Shown here piece after piece: positions 15,481 to 24,790 of a DNA stretch of 60,131 nt. Origin of the DNA: Saccharopolyspora spinosa NRRL 18395 (GTDB lineage: Bacteria; Actinomycetota; Actinomycetes; Mycobacteriales; Pseudonocardiaceae); assembly GCF_000194155.1 (NCBI RefSeq), contig NZ_GL877878.1:3790044-3850174 (forward strand), written 5' to 3'. Numbering within the stretch: the first letter of the stretch is position 1; each line of letters opens with the position of its first letter. A program made the translations under genes and the position numbers. The notes under the pieces are model-generated. The model saw nothing but the letters and a program-made list of their open reading frames with translations, was not told the DNA's origin and searched no databases.

Positions 15481-16055
15481 GTGGAACAGGTGGTTCTGCT
15501 CGATGAATCCGGTCAAGCGATCGGAGTCGAGGACAAAGCGATCGTGCACCACCAGGACACACCGCTGCATCTGGCCTTCTCCTGCTACGTGTTCAACGAC
15601 CGAGGCGAGTTCCTGCCCAGCGGGCGCACCACAAGCGCACCTTCCCGAGCGTGTGGACCAACACCTGCTGCGGCCACCCGGCGCCCGAAGAGGACATGAA
15701 GGCGGCGATCACCCGGCGGCTCGGCGAGGAGCTCGGGCTCACCGTGCGCGGCCTGGAGCTGGTGCTGCCGGGCTTCCAGTACCGCGCCACGATGCCCAAC
15801 GGCGTGGTGGAGAACGAGAAGTGCCCGGTGTTCGTCGCCTTCACCGAGAACACCCCGCAGCCCAACCCGGACGAGGTCGCCGGAACCCGCTGGGTGGGCT
15901 GGAAGGAGTTCAGCGCGAAGGTCCTCGCGGACGAGACCGAGGTGTCCCCGTGGTGCGTGCTGCAGATCCGCCAGCTGGCCGAGCTCGGCCCGGAACCGAC
16001 CCAGTGGCCCAAGGGTGCCGCGGCCGACCTGCCACCCGCCGCGCATGTGAGCTGA
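15481..16055 (+). pseudogene. idi: Isopentenyl-diphosphate delta-isomerase (type I), frameshifted
   Basis: The first frame, starting at a GTG with AGGAGG seven bases upstream, encodes LDESGQAIG and LHLAFSCYVFNDRGEF. The continuation, HHKRTFPSVWTNTCCGHPAP through ENEKCPVFVAF to WCVLQIRQLAEL, is in a second frame. The join needs one extra base near CTGCCCAG (15613-15620). Both catalytic parts, Cys in TNTCCGHP and Glu in ENEKCPVF, are intact, and about 190 residues would be restored. The enzyme interconverts IPP and DMAPP in isoprenoid synthesis. High conservation on both sides points to a very recent mutation or a sequencing error. Confidence 0.85.
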
Positions 16056-16309
16056 GCAGGCCCACTTCGGCCGCGGCGATCACCGAACAGGGCTCAGCCG
16101 AGGCGCGCCGGAAGTGTTGCCGCGACGGGGAAATCCCGCCTCGGCCAACCCGGCGCGCCCCCGTTCGCCGTCCCACTCCAGATTGACCGCTTCGTCGACC
16201 CCGGCCGCTCGCCGCCGGCGACCACGCCGCGGTCGTCGATCAGCGCCACCCGCCCGGCCCGGCCCAGGTGCATGCCGAGCCTCATCCGGACAGCACCGCA
16301 CGCCGAAGG
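16056..16309. other. Convergent intergenic region, possible gene remnant
   Basis: The bases between idi and the ACT-GNAT gene include a minus-strand frame (about 16110-16285) beginning MRLGMHLGRAGRVALIDDRG. It resembles the start of an enzyme of unknown family but ends without a recognisable domain. It is treated as a remnant. Confidence 0.25.
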
Positions 16310-17620
16310 CTACGTCACCGCGGAGCCGGCCTTCCGGCGCAGCTCCCGCGACCAGCTCCACTCGCCCGGCTCCGGCGCGCCGACTAGGCGCAGCCCGGCG
16401 CCGCGCAGCGTCCGCGCGATCGCAATGTTGTCGACGTGGGTGTGCGCGGTCAGCGTGCCGATCCCCAGCTCCTCGGCCTGCTCGACCAGCTTGCGCGCCA
16501 AGGCAGTCCCGACGCCCTGCCGCTGCCAGTCGTCGCGGACCAGCAGGGCCAGCTCCCCGGAATCCCCGTCGTACATCAGGTTCCCCATGCCGACCACGTC
16601 CCCGTCCGGCGCCAGCGCCAACAACGATCGCCCCAGGGCGGGGGTGAGCAGCCGCTGCAGGCCGCGCTCCCCCGGCGCCGGTCCGGGGCTGAAATAGCGC
16701 CGGTAGCGGGCCGCGCTGGAGCAGCGTTCGTGGAAGGCCGAAACCAGTTCCGCGTCGGCCCGGGCCGCGAGCCGGACCGTCAACTCCGCACCGGTCGCGG
16801 TGCGCGCGACGTCCAGCACCGGCCGCACCCGCGCGCGGCAGCTCTCGGCCAGGTCCACCGTGGCCCGCGCCCGCGCGAACTCCGCCGGGGTGAAGGAACC
16901 ACCGGGCCGCTCCAGAACGAGCACCCCGCCGCCGGGGTCCGCCAGGCACATCGCGGCGCCGGTGAACGAGCCGACCTCCAGCGGCGGCTCGGGCGCCTCC
17001 TGCCAGTGCACCGCGACCTGCCCCAGCAGCGCGTGCAGTGCCCGGATCAGGTCGGTGCCGCCGTTGACCAGGTCGATCGCCAATTTCGCGGTCCGGGTCG
17101 GCACGTCGTCGAGCTCGCGGACGTCCGCCCGCTCCGCAGTCACCTCGCAACCACCGGCGGCCTCGACCGCGGCGATCAGCTCCCGCCTGCTCACCTGCGT
17201 CGGCACGTGCAGCAGCACCTCGTCCACCACACCACCGGCCACGGGGTGGACCTGCATGGTCCGGATGTCCGCGCCGAGCGCGGCCAGGCCACCGGCCAGG
17301 CGCGCCAACCGGCCCGGCGTGTCGGTCACCGACGCACGCAGCCGCCACAGCGTCTGCTGCACGCTCACGACCTCCGGGATCGGCACTGCGGCCGGCGCAG
17401 TGGTCTCGGCGGACGGGCGCCGGCTATGCCGCCACCACCTCGCGGCGCCCGCTACCAGCAGAACGGCACCGATGGACAGCAGCGCCAGCGATCCGCCGGC
17501 CTGGCTCGGCAACCCGGTGACGAACACGTTCGCCGTCCCCGCCGCCAGGAGCAGCGCGGCCAGCTCGATGAGTTCGCGGGTCCAATCCCCGCGCGCGTGG
17601 CGATGCTGTCCGGAAGTCAT
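16310..17620 (-). CDS. Membrane-anchored ACT domain-GNAT acetyltransferase fusion
   Basis: The 436-residue protein has two N-terminal transmembrane helices (about residues 18-36 and 43-62). An ACT-like small-molecule-binding domain follows (about 90-165, RLRASVTDTPGRLARLAGGL with GADIRTMQV), then an uncharacterised middle. The C-terminus is a GNAT acetyltransferase domain whose acetyl-CoA loop reads DDWQRQGVGTAL, preceded by VGMGNLMYD. ACT domains often sense amino acids, so an amino-acid-regulated acetyltransferase is plausible, as in some actinobacterial protein lysine acetyltransferases; here this is inference. ATG at 17620 is used. It stands alone between decayed regions. Confidence 0.75.
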   Translation of the reverse strand: MTSGQHRHARGDWTRELIELAALLLAAGTANVFVTGLPSQAGGSLALLSIGAVLLVAGAARWWRHSRRPSAETTAPAAVPIPEVVSVQQTLWRLRASVTDTPGRLARLAGGLAALGADIRTMQVHPVAGGVVDEVLLHVPTQVSRRELIAAVEAAGGCEVTAERADVRELDDVPTRTAKLAIDLVNGGTDLIRALHALLGQVAVHWQEAPEPPLEVGSFTGAAMCLADPGGGVLVLERPGGSFTPAEFARARATVDLAESCRARVRPVLDVARTATGAELTVRLAARADAELVSAFHERCSSAARYRRYFSPGPAPGERGLQRLLTPALGRSLLALAPDGDVVGMGNLMYDGDSGELALLVRDDWQRQGVGTALARKLVEQAEELGIGTLTAHTHVDNIAIARTLRGAGLRLVGAPEPGEWSWSRELRRKAGSAVT

Positions 17621-18198
17621 GCCACCATGCTTCCCGCGCTGTATTGCAGGCGCTTGACCTGGGATGAAAGCGGGGTTAACAGGCAAATATCACACCGTCG
17701 GGCGGTCCTTCACCAGCACGCCGTCGCGCATGATCAGCGACACCCGGCGCTCGGGATCGGTGAGCACACCGATGTCCTCCCATGAACGCCGGGATGATCG
17801 CGGCCTCGGCCCCCACCCCGATCCTCTCGATCAGCCGGGGCTGCGCCTGTCCGCCGAGGAATCCGGCCAGCGAGCGTAAGAACGCGTTTCGATCGCCGTG
17901 TAACGGGGCGAAACGTTCGTTCGCCGCAATTGAGTCGTGTATGACGGATTCATCGACCACCCAGCACCCGGCTGCTGCGGACTGCCGTCCCGGCGAGGAC
18001 CGAGTCAATGGCCGCGGCGACTTCTGCGAGTGGGCGAGCCGAAGTCCGCGCTCCCGGAAAGCCTTGCGGAACGCGCGCACACGGCTGTGCGATTCCGTTG
18101 CTACAACGGGGCTTTCGCAGGTTCTGAGGGGCAGTTTCACCTGATCAAGCGATACCAAAGAACGTGCGAATACATGTTCGAATCGAGAGAATGGGGGT
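17621..18198. other. Intergenic region with decayed genes
   Basis: Apart from the amidohydrolase tail at 17690-17780, no supported gene is present. A long minus-strand frame runs through most of the interval but has no recognisable domain or start. The right end is the upstream region of the DUF222-HNH gene, including GGGGGT just before its ATG. Confidence 0.35.
17690..17780 (-). pseudogene. C-terminal remnant of a metal-dependent amidohydrolase
   Basis: About 28 codons read EDIGVLTDPERRVSLIMRDG and end KDRPTV before a stop. This matches the conserved C-terminal tail of amidohydrolases of the imidazolonepropionase/prolidase type, where 'D-I-x-x-L-x-x-P' is followed by 'V-x-x-V-(M/I)-x-x-G'. 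Nothing else of the gene can be found in frame upstream. Confidence 0.45.
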
Positions 18199-19076
18199 AT
18201 GGCACCGCTGACGAGCATTCGCGACACGGCTTTGGACATCACGGGTCCGCAGTCGCCGGTTTCGTCGTGCTCCGACGCGGAACTCGTTGCCCGCATTGAG
18301 GGTCTGGAGCAGGCGATGCGGGTTTTGATGATGCAGCAGCTGCAGGTCATCGCCGAAGCCGATCACCGGGGCGTGCAAGCCGAACGCGGTGCCCGATCGA
18401 CGCAGGTGTGGTTGCAGGGGCTGCTCAACATCGACGCCCGCGAGCACGAGGCGCGGGAGTTGCATTACTGCGTCGCGCGCGACGGGATGACCGTCATCAA
18501 AGCGCGGTTGGACCGCGAAACCGGCGCGAAGTTCGGCGCTCTCATGCAGCCGCTTGCCGCGCCGTGCCAAGAAGTGGATGGGGAGAAAGACCCGCGCACC
18601 GTCGGGCAGCGGAATGCCGACGGATTCGCTGGGATTCTCGACCTCGCACTGGACCACGACGGCGTGCCGCGCGCCGGCGGGCAGCGCCCGCACATGACGA
18701 TCGCCATCGACTTCGACGACCTCAAACGGGGTCGGGTTTCGTCGGCGAGTACGACATGCCCGGCACCCTCAACACCGAACGCGCCATCACCGCTGAGAAC
18801 GCCCGCCGGATCGCCTGCGACGCCGAAGTTCTGCCGATGGTTCTCGACGGGGATGGGCTGCCGCTGGGCGTGGGGCGCGCCAAGCGCACCGCCCCAACTC
18901 ACCTCCGCGCCGCGCTCCTGCAACGCGACGGGGTGTGCGCGTTCCCGGGGTGCGACCGACCTCCGGGAACGCCGGAACCGCATCACGTCGAGCACCGGAC
19001 CGACGGTGGGACGACCGAGCTGTCGAAGCATAGTTTCCGCTATTGTGCGTACTCTCTCACCTGCGGTTACGGCTGA
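18199..19076 (+). pseudogene. DUF222/HNH endonuclease (13E12 repeat family), 5' part, disrupted
   Basis: The first frame (from ATG 18199) encodes the DUF222 region: ELVARIEGLEQAM, GARSTQVWLQGLLNID, and ARLDRETGAKF. Around 18740 the similarity moves to another frame (GEYDMPGTLNTERAITAENA, then CDAEVLPMVLDGDGLPL), reaching the first half of the HNH domain, CAFPGCDRPPGTPEPHHVEH and DGGTTEL. Then it stops abruptly at about 19025. The missing HNH half, LCGHHHRALH, lies 1.2 kb away at 20245. The gene thus has a frameshift and an insertion. Such HNH genes occur in many dispersed copies in actinobacterial genomes. Confidence 0.85.
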
Positions 19077-19131
19077 GCCCGCATTCGCCCCACGTCGTTG
19101 ATCACGGATTGCCCCATGAGTGGATAGCGGA

Positions 19132-19689
19132 TCAACGACGTCGAGCGGCGACGGCGTCGGTGTACTTCTCAGCCGTGAGGTCGTCGCTGGTGATGCCGAG
19201 CGAGTCGAGCACGGCCCGCACCGCGTCGAGACCAACAGCGACCTCGGTTTCATCCGGAACGATGGTTTCGACCTCGATGAAGGTTCCGTCCAGCTCTGGC
19301 ACGTGCACCAGGGTCGCCAGCACGTCTCGGCCGCGTTCGGTGAACCGGAAGTTCCGGCAGTGCTTCTCGAACGAGATGTGCTCCACCAGCCCGAGAGCGA
19401 CTAGCAGGGCGCCAACCGGTTCGGCGTCGGCGAGCGTGGTCTCGTGCTCCGGCTTCGACCCGCTGTCGTGTACCGGGGGTTCTTTGAACGTGAGGAGGGA
19501 CGTGCTCGTCGTGGCCGTTTCCACCACACGCAGACGGACTTCGTAGCCCTGTCCGTCGAGATCGCCAGACGGCCAGTCGAAATACCGGTCGCGGTAGGTC
19601 TGCACCTGCTCTTCTGCTCGCTCGCGGAGCCGTGCCCGGACCGTTTCAGGGTCGCTGACACGGGCCTTGAGTTCCGCCTCGACTGCCAC
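19132..19689 (-). CDS. CYTH-domain protein (class IV adenylate cyclase family)
   Basis: The 185-residue protein starts with the CYTH signature E-x-E-x-K as VEAELKARV. Charged strands follow (DRYFDWPSG, YEVRLRVVET, LTFKEP, FIEVETIV), giving the acidic and basic tunnel residues of CyaB/ThTPase-like triphosphate tunnel enzymes. Members are adenylate cyclases, thiamine triphosphatases or inorganic triphosphatases; activity here is unknown. A GTG start with GGGAGGTT supports translation. It is 12 bases downstream of the regulator fragment below, and both lie inside the segment that splits the HNH gene. It seems intact, unlike its surroundings. Confidence 0.8.
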   Translation of the reverse strand: MAVEAELKARVSDPETVRARLRERAEEQVQTYRDRYFDWPSGDLDGQGYEVRLRVVETATTSTSLLTFKEPPVHDSGSKPEHETTLADAEPVGALLVALGLVEHISFEKHCRNFRFTERGRDVLATLVHVPELDGTFIEVETIVPDETEVAVGLDAVRAVLDSLGITSDDLTAEKYTDAVAARRR

Positions 19690-19701
19690 CGTGGAACCTC
19701 C

Positions 19702-20022
19702 CTAGATCACTTGCCGGGACTGCGCCCGTAGCTCGTCGGTGAACCTACGGAACCCACGGTGCAGCGCGCCATGCGCCGACGCGGCGATCTTGTACATGGG
19801 CGAGGTGTGCCCCTCGTGATCTTCGCCGAATGCCGAGACGAACTGCACGTTGTCGAGCGCCAGCACTCGCCACGTCGGCAGCATGTCGTAGAAGTAGACC
19901 TCGACCTGAGCGCCGGTCTGCTCGCGCAGTGGCGCGACCGGGTCGGATCGGAAGTTCGAGCAGGGGAAGGCTCGTGCTTGGTCTGCGAGGTTCGACGAGC
20001 GGCAATGCGCCGCAACCGGATC
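19702..20022 (-). pseudogene. C-terminal fragment of a regulator-like protein preceding the CYTH gene
   Basis: The open frame reads VEVYFYDMLPTWRVLALDNV, then SAFGEDHEGHTSPMYKIAAS, and ends RAQSRQVI. It resembles the sensor-type C-terminal domain found after HTH or XRE modules in actinobacterial regulators (I would compare it with DUF5919-type domains). The frame is closed by a stop at 20023-20025 without any ATG or GTG, and no HTH is encoded. The N-terminal part was lost, probably at the element boundary. Confidence 0.5.
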
Positions 20023-20244
20023 TCATGTCGCGCCGGGGGCACGCAAAATGCCCCGCAGGGATCACGATCCCTGCGGGGTGACACCATTCCGGGCGACCAG
20101 CCGGGACGGCGGGCGAAGAACCATCCACAGTACTCGGACGGTCACAGCTTCCCGAGTAAGTTACGCGGGTCGTCGTCCGGGTCGACCACGCTCAACGTCC
20201 GGGCGCGGCGCCGACGCCTGCTGGTCAGACTGACCAACTAACGG
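20023..20244. other. Right end of the inserted segment
   Basis: This holds the hairpin 20051-20078, a short minus-strand frame ending DDDPRNLLGKL (stop about 20149) that resembles a truncated C-terminus, and a 15-base palindrome TGGTCAGACTGACCA at 20222-20236. The last lies a few bases before the HNH sequence resumes and could be an end or attachment sequence. Confidence 0.4.
20051..20078 (-). terminator. Hairpin with 12-base stem
   Basis: CCCCGCAGGGAT and ATCCCTGCGGGG pair perfectly around the loop CACG. On the minus strand the stem is followed by CATTTTGC, giving a short T-run, so it probably terminated a minus-strand gene that is no longer present. Confidence 0.6.
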
Positions 20245-20404
20245 ATGAAAAGCAACATGGTGATGCTCTGCGGGCACCATCACCGCGCCCTGCACAGCCA
20301 GCGCTGGGAAATCGCGATGCACGACGGGCGCCCCGTGTTCATCCCACCGCGCACGGTGGACTTCAAACGCACGCCACGACGACCTGCGCTATTTCTGGCC
20401 ATAA
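20245..20404 (+). pseudogene. DUF222/HNH endonuclease, 3' part
   Basis: The sequence resumes with MVMLCGHHHRALHSQRWEI, the second half of the HNH domain, then GRPVFIPPRTVDFKRTPR. It finishes in the next frame with DDLRYFWP and a stop at 20402-20404. It completes the domain interrupted at about 19025. The tetranucleotide AAGC occurs at both junctions (19026-19029 and 20250-20253), possibly a target duplication. The 3' end overlaps the convergent aldolase gene by 16 bases. Confidence 0.8.
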
Positions 20405-21030
20405 CCCGCGAACAGTTCCGCGCAGCGGGCCAGTTCCTCGTCGCTGAGCAGGCTCGGGGCACCTGCCCGGGTCGCGGTCAGCCAGAGCTCGCACAGCCAC
20501 TCCAGCTGCCGCGCCCGGTTGTAGGCCTGAGACAGGCTGGCTCCGATGGTGATCGTCCCGTGGTTGCGCAGGATGCATCCGGCTCGTCCCGCCAGGGCAT
20601 CGGACATCGTCTCGGCCAGCTGGTCGCTGCCGAAGGTGGCGTACTCCGCCACCTGCACCGTGCCGCCGAAGTCCGCGAGCTGATAGTGCACTGCCGGAAC
20701 ATCGTTGCGCAGCAACGACAACGCGGTGGCGTGCAACGAATGCGTGTGCACCACTGCCCCGGCGTCGTGCCTCCGGTAGGCGGTGAGGTGCATCCGCAGT
20801 TCGGACGTGGGCTTGAGATCGCCCTCGACCACGTTGCCGGTGAGGTCCACCAGCGGGATGTCCTCCACCGCCAGCTTGTCGTAGTCGACGCCCGACGGCG
20901 TCACCGCCACCAGGTCGCCGCAGCGGACCGACACGTTGCCGGAGGTGCCGACCACCAGCCGGTCCGCCGTCATCCGCTGGGCGATCTCGATGACCTCGCG
21001 CCGTTGCTCGGCCAGTCGCGAACTGCTCAC
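20389..21030 (-). CDS. Class II aldolase/adducin family protein
   Basis: The 213-residue protein has the class II aldolase motifs: GTSGNVSVR, TPSGVDYD, the catalytic Glu77, zinc ligands His95 and His97 (VVHTHS), and His157 (LRNHGT). Family members are fuculose- or rhamnulose-phosphate aldolases, ribulose-5-phosphate epimerases and oxo-tetronate-phosphate decarboxylases. It is the last gene of the sugar cluster and would act late in the pathway. The GTG at 21030 has GAGGGA upstream, 12 bases after the isomerase stop. Substrate unknown; a phosphorylated ketose or oxo acid of 4-6 carbons is likely. Confidence 0.84.
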   Translation of the reverse strand: MSSSRLAEQRREVIEIAQRMTADRLVVGTSGNVSVRCGDLVAVTPSGVDYDKLAVEDIPLVDLTGNVVEGDLKPTSELRMHLTAYRRHDAGAVVHTHSLHATALSLLRNDVPAVHYQLADFGGTVQVAEYATFGSDQLAETMSDALAGRAGCILRNHGTITIGASLSQAYNRARQLEWLCELWLTATRAGAPSLLSDEELARCAELFAGYGQK

Positions 21031-21042
21031 TTCATCCCTCGT

Positions 21043-21534
21043 TCAACACGTGGCGCCGGATGCGTCCGGCACCGACTCGTAGCCGTTGATCGCGGCAACC
21101 TTCTGGGCCGATGGCGAAGACGCGTCGAACCGGTAGCCCAGCCACTCCGACGCCAGCTTGCGGGCCAGCTCCAGGCCGACCACGCGCTGGCCGAAGCACA
21201 GCACCTGGGCATTGTTGCTGAGCACCGACCGCTCCACCGAGTAGCTGTCGTGCGCGGTGACGGCCCGGATACCCGGCACCTTGTTCGCGCTGATCGCCAC
21301 GCCGAGCCCGGTGCCGCACACCAGCAGCGCGCGGTCCGCTTCGCCTTCGGCGACCAGGCGCGCGGCGTTGACTGCCACGTGCGGGTAGGCGGTGTGCTCG
21401 TCGGAGCCGACACCCACGTCCGCCACGCTGGTCACCCGGGGGTCGTTCTCCAGGTCCTTCTTCAGCGCTTCCTTGTACTGCAGTCCTGCGTCGTCGGAGC
21501 CGACCACGATGCGCAACGGCGCCTGCTCAGTCAC
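21043..21534 (-). CDS. RpiB/LacAB-family sugar-phosphate isomerase
   Basis: The 163-residue protein has RpiB family motifs: VGSDDAG at the N-terminus, [12 protein letters not shown], the catalytic Cys73 in [15 protein letters not shown], and [14 protein letters not shown]. RpiB-type isomerases convert aldose and ketose phosphates; in Mycobacterium smegmatis and rhizobia, similar enzymes next to DAK-type kinases convert erythrulose phosphates to erythrose 4-phosphate. Starts at GTG 21534 after GAAGGATGAGG. Pairing with the kinase gene directly upstream supports a tetrulose-phosphate route, but a pentose phosphate is also possible. Confidence 0.85.
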   Translation of the reverse strand: MTEQAPLRIVVGSDDAGLQYKEALKKDLENDPRVTSVADVGVGSDEHTAYPHVAVNAARLVAEGEADRALLVCGTGLGVAISANKVPGIRAVTAHDSYSVERSVLSNNAQVLCFGQRVVGLELARKLASEWLGYRFDASSPSAQKVAAINGYESVPDASGATC

Positions 21535-21566
21535 TTCGCCTCATCCTTCCCGTTCCGGCGAGCCCA

Positions 21567-23296
21567 TCAGTTTCCGGCGAGCACGGCCCCGACCCGGTCG
21601 AGCGCGAGCGCCAGCGACGTCGCACCCGGGTCCGGGGTTCCGACGCTGCGATCGGCCAGCGGCCGGGCGCGGCCGGTGCGGGGCCGCAACTCCGCGGTCT
21701 GCTCGGCGGCCCGCGTCGCCGCCTTCGCAGCCTGCTGCCAGGCATCGGTGCCCGTCGCACCCGCCTCGACGGCGCGGCGCAGTTCCTCGACGAACGGAAC
21801 CAGTGCGTCGACCAGCGTCTTGTCGCCGAGCTCCGCTCGGCCGAGCCGCTGCACCGCCGCGAGCGCCGCCGAAGCGCCCGCGGTCAAGTCGTTGGCCATC
21901 GCCGCGCGGTGGTCGGGCAGCAGGTCGCCGAACGACCGCAGCGCCGCGCCCCACAGCACGCCCGAGGTGCCCCCGGCCTTCGCCGCCCATGCGTCGCCCG
22001 CGGCGACCAGCACCGCCGCCGGGGCCCGACCCCCTGCGCCACGGCCTCGTCGGCGGCCGCCACCGCGGCCGCGCTGCCGCGCGTCATGCCGCGGCCGTGG
22101 TCGCCGTCGCCCGCGATCGCGTCGAGGCGGCCGAGTTCTTCTTCCTTGTCGTGCAGCAGATCCGCCACCGCGTGCAGGGCCTTCGCCACGACCGCGGCGG
22201 TCGCCTGGCCTTCCGGCGGGGCCACCACGGTCACCTTCCCGGGCGCCGCCTGCAGTTCATCGTCCTCTTCGGACTCTTCCACCTCGGCCAGCGCGACATT
22301 CCCCTTGCGGTAGGCGGGAGTGTCGGCCGGGGCCTGCCACAGCCGCTCGAGTTCCGGGTCCAGCCAGGTCAGCGTCAGCGAGCAACCGGCCATGTCGAGG
22401 CTGGTCACCAGCTCGCCCACCTCGGGCGCGACGACCTCCAGGCCGGCCTCGGCCAGCAGCCGGGACACGGTGCCCCAGACCACGAACAGTTCCTCATACT
22501 TGGTGGCGCCCAGCCCGTTGAGGATCGCCGTCACCCGCGGCGTCTCCCCACCCGTTTCCGGGGCCTCCGCGAGCAGGCCGTCGACCAGGATCTTCGCCAG
22601 CTCCGACGCCGATGGCAGCTCGCGTTCGGAGACGCCCGGCTCGCCGTGGATGCCGAGCCCGAGGCCCATCCGGCCCTCCGGCACCTCGAACAGCGGCTGG
22701 TCCTGGCCCGGCAGCGTGCAGCCATCGAAGGCCACGCCGAGGCTGCGGGTGCGCGTGTTGGCGTGCTCGGCGACCCGCACCACCTCGTCGAAGGAGTAGC
22801 CCTCCTCGGCCGCCGCCGAGGCGACCTTGAAGACCACGAAGTCGCCGACCACGCCGCGGCGCTTGGTCTGCTCCGCCGCCGGGGCGCTGGCCACGTCGTC
22901 AGTCACCACGACGTTGTGCGCGCGGAACCCGTCGCGTTCCAGGCGTTCCACCGCCAGCCCGAAGTTCATGTTGTCGCCGGCGTAGTTGCCGAACGAGAAC
23001 ACCACCCCGGCACCCCGGTCGGCCGCGCGGCCCACCGAATAGGCGTCGTCGGCCGACGGCGAGGTGAAGATGTTGCCGATGACCGAGCCGTCGGCGAAGC
23101 CCGGCCCGACCACCCCGCAGAAGGCCGGGTAGTGCCCGGACCCGCCGCCGGTGACCACGGCGACCTTGCCCTTGCGCGCGCGTTTCGCGCGCACCACCCC
23201 GCCCGGCACCGGCCGGACGTGTTCGGGGTGCGCTGCCACGAAACCGGTCACCATGTCCTCGGTGAACGACGCGGGGTCGTCGTACAAGCGCGTCAT
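21567..23296 (-). pseudogene. DhaK-DhaL fused dihydroxyacetone/tetrulose kinase, apparent frameshift
   Basis: The DhaK part contains VVTGGGSGHYPAF and GLGIHGEPG, whose His forms the covalent hemiaminal with the ketose. After a linker comes the DhaL ATP-binding part, DAIAGDGDHGRGM. At about 22021-22030 (GGGGCCC) the similarity passes to another frame, which continues VLVAAGDAWAAKAGGTSGVLWG to the end LALALDRVGAVLAGN. Restoring one base gives one protein of about 576 residues. Single-chain kinases of this type phosphorylate dihydroxyacetone or erythruloses. Every motif is preserved, so a sequencing error in a G/C run is likely. It precedes the RpiB gene and follows the FGGY kinase gene. Confidence 0.85.
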
Positions 23297-23326
23297 CTGC
23301 TGCTCCTCAGCGCCAGGTCTTGAAGG

Positions 23327-24790
23327 TCAGGAGGTCGCGCCCCACAGCGGGCGGGCGCGATCGATCGTTGCCAGGTATTCGCGGTAGCCGCGCTCGTAGA
23401 ACTCCACGGCGCTGGGGTTCGGCACCACGGTGCGCCGCGCCGCGGCCCACTCCTCGTGGTCCACCGGCTCGCCGAGCGAGTCCCAGGCGGTCATCGCCGC
23501 ACCTCGTGCGCCGACGCCCTCCTCGTAGGGCACGTGCAGTGGCCGGCCCAGCACGTCGGCGAAGATCTGGCTCCACGCCGCCGATCGCGCACCGCCGCCG
23601 CATGCCGAGACCTCACCGGTCAGGCCCGCGGTTTCGAGGTTGTGCCGCGCCGCGTAGGCCACCGCCTCGCACATCGCGCGCACCAGGTCGGACTGCGTGG
23701 TTTCCAGCGACAGCCCGGTGAACTGGCCGTGTGCGTGCGGTTCGACGAACGGCGCGCGCTCACCGGAGCTGGACAGGAACGACAGCGCCGACACCCCGCC
23801 GGCACCGGGTTTGCTGTTGCCCAGCAACGTTTCCAGCTGGTCCACGCCCGCTCCGACCATGCTGAGCACCCAGTCCAGGTTGGCGGTGCCGACCATCGCG
23901 GGCATCACCCGCAGGTACCGCTCCGGCAGCGGCGTCGCCAGCCACATGCCCGCGACCTCGCCGTCCGGGTCGATGGCGACCTCGTCGCGCAGCACCTGGC
24001 AGCCCAGGGTCGTGCCGATCACCAGGCTGCCGTCGCCGACGTTGCCGACGCCGGAGCCGAACGCGCAGGCGGGCAGGTCGAACGGGCCGGCCGACACCGG
24101 CAGACCGGCGGGCAGCCCCAGCGCCTTGGCGCTCTTGCCGTCCAGCGCGAACAGCTTGTTCGGCGGGGCCGGTTCGGCCAGCAGCCTGCGGTACTCGGCC
24201 ACGCCGCAGGCCTGCAGCGCTTCCTGCGAGTAGCTGCGGCTCGGCACGTCCAGGAACGGCAGCGACGCGTCGGAGGCGTCGACCGTGATCTCACCGGTGA
24301 AGCGCTGCACGATCGCGTCGACGCAGTACCCGGCGACCACGGCGCGCTCCAGTCGCTCCGGGGAGCTCTCGGCCAGGTGCGCGAGCAGCGGGCCGGCCGA
24401 GCCGGGGAACATCCCCGACCCGGTGAGCCCGAAGACCCGCCGCTGCACACCGGATTTCTCCCAGTGGTCCAGCACTTCCGCGGCGCGCGCGTCCAGCCAC
24501 GAGATGGCCGGGCCGACCTGCTGGCCCTGGTGGTCGCGCAGCCACAGCCCGTCGCCCTGGCCGGTGATGGCCAGGGCCTCGATCGGCTCGCCGACCTGCT
24601 CGGCCGCAGCGGCGACCTCGCGCACCACCTGGATCACCGAGCCGATGACCTCTTCGAGGTCCTGCTCGACCCGCCCGCCCGGCAGCCGGTTCAACGTGCT
24701 GCGCTTGCTGTGCGTGACCAGCGCCGTGCCGTCGCGGTTGAGCAACGACGCCTTGGTCACCGACGTGCCGACGTCGACCCCGACGATCAT
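23327..24790 (-). CDS. FGGY-family carbohydrate kinase
   Basis: The 487-residue kinase has the phosphate-1 motif VGVDVGTSVTKA, then ALAITGQGDGLWL with ISWLDARA, typical of xylulo- and related kinases. The C-terminal ATPase part contains SACGGGARSAAWSQIFADVL and VGARGAAMTAW. Closest in feel are xylulokinase/EryA-like enzymes that phosphorylate polyols or ketoses. ATG at 24790 overlaps the dehydrogenase stop (ATGA). With a second, DAK-type kinase in the same operon, the two probably act on different stereoisomers or at different steps. Exact substrate cannot be read from sequence. Confidence 0.87.
   Translation of the reverse strand: MIVGVDVGTSVTKASLLNRDGTALVTHSKRSTLNRLPGGRVEQDLEEVIGSVIQVVREVAAAAEQVGEPIEALAITGQGDGLWLRDHQGQQVGPAISWLDARAAEVLDHWEKSGVQRRVFGLTGSGMFPGSAGPLLAHLAESSPERLERAVVAGYCVDAIVQRFTGEITVDASDASLPFLDVPSRSYSQEALQACGVAEYRRLLAEPAPPNKLFALDGKSAKALGLPAGLPVSAGPFDLPACAFGSGVGNVGDGSLVIGTTLGCQVLRDEVAIDPDGEVAGMWLATPLPERYLRVMPAMVGTANLDWVLSMVGAGVDQLETLLGNSKPGAGGVSALSFLSSSGERAPFVEPHAHGQFTGLSLETTQSDLVRAMCEAVAYAARHNLETAGLTGEVSACGGGARSAAWSQIFADVLGRPLHVPYEEGVGARGAAMTAWDSLGEPVDHEEWAAARRTVVPNPSAVEFYERGYREYLATIDRARPLWGATS

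Noticed and set aside
20245..22521. 758-codon plus-strand open frame
   Set aside because: Only the first roughly 45 codons are real (the HNH tail). The rest runs antisense to the aldolase, isomerase and kinase genes.
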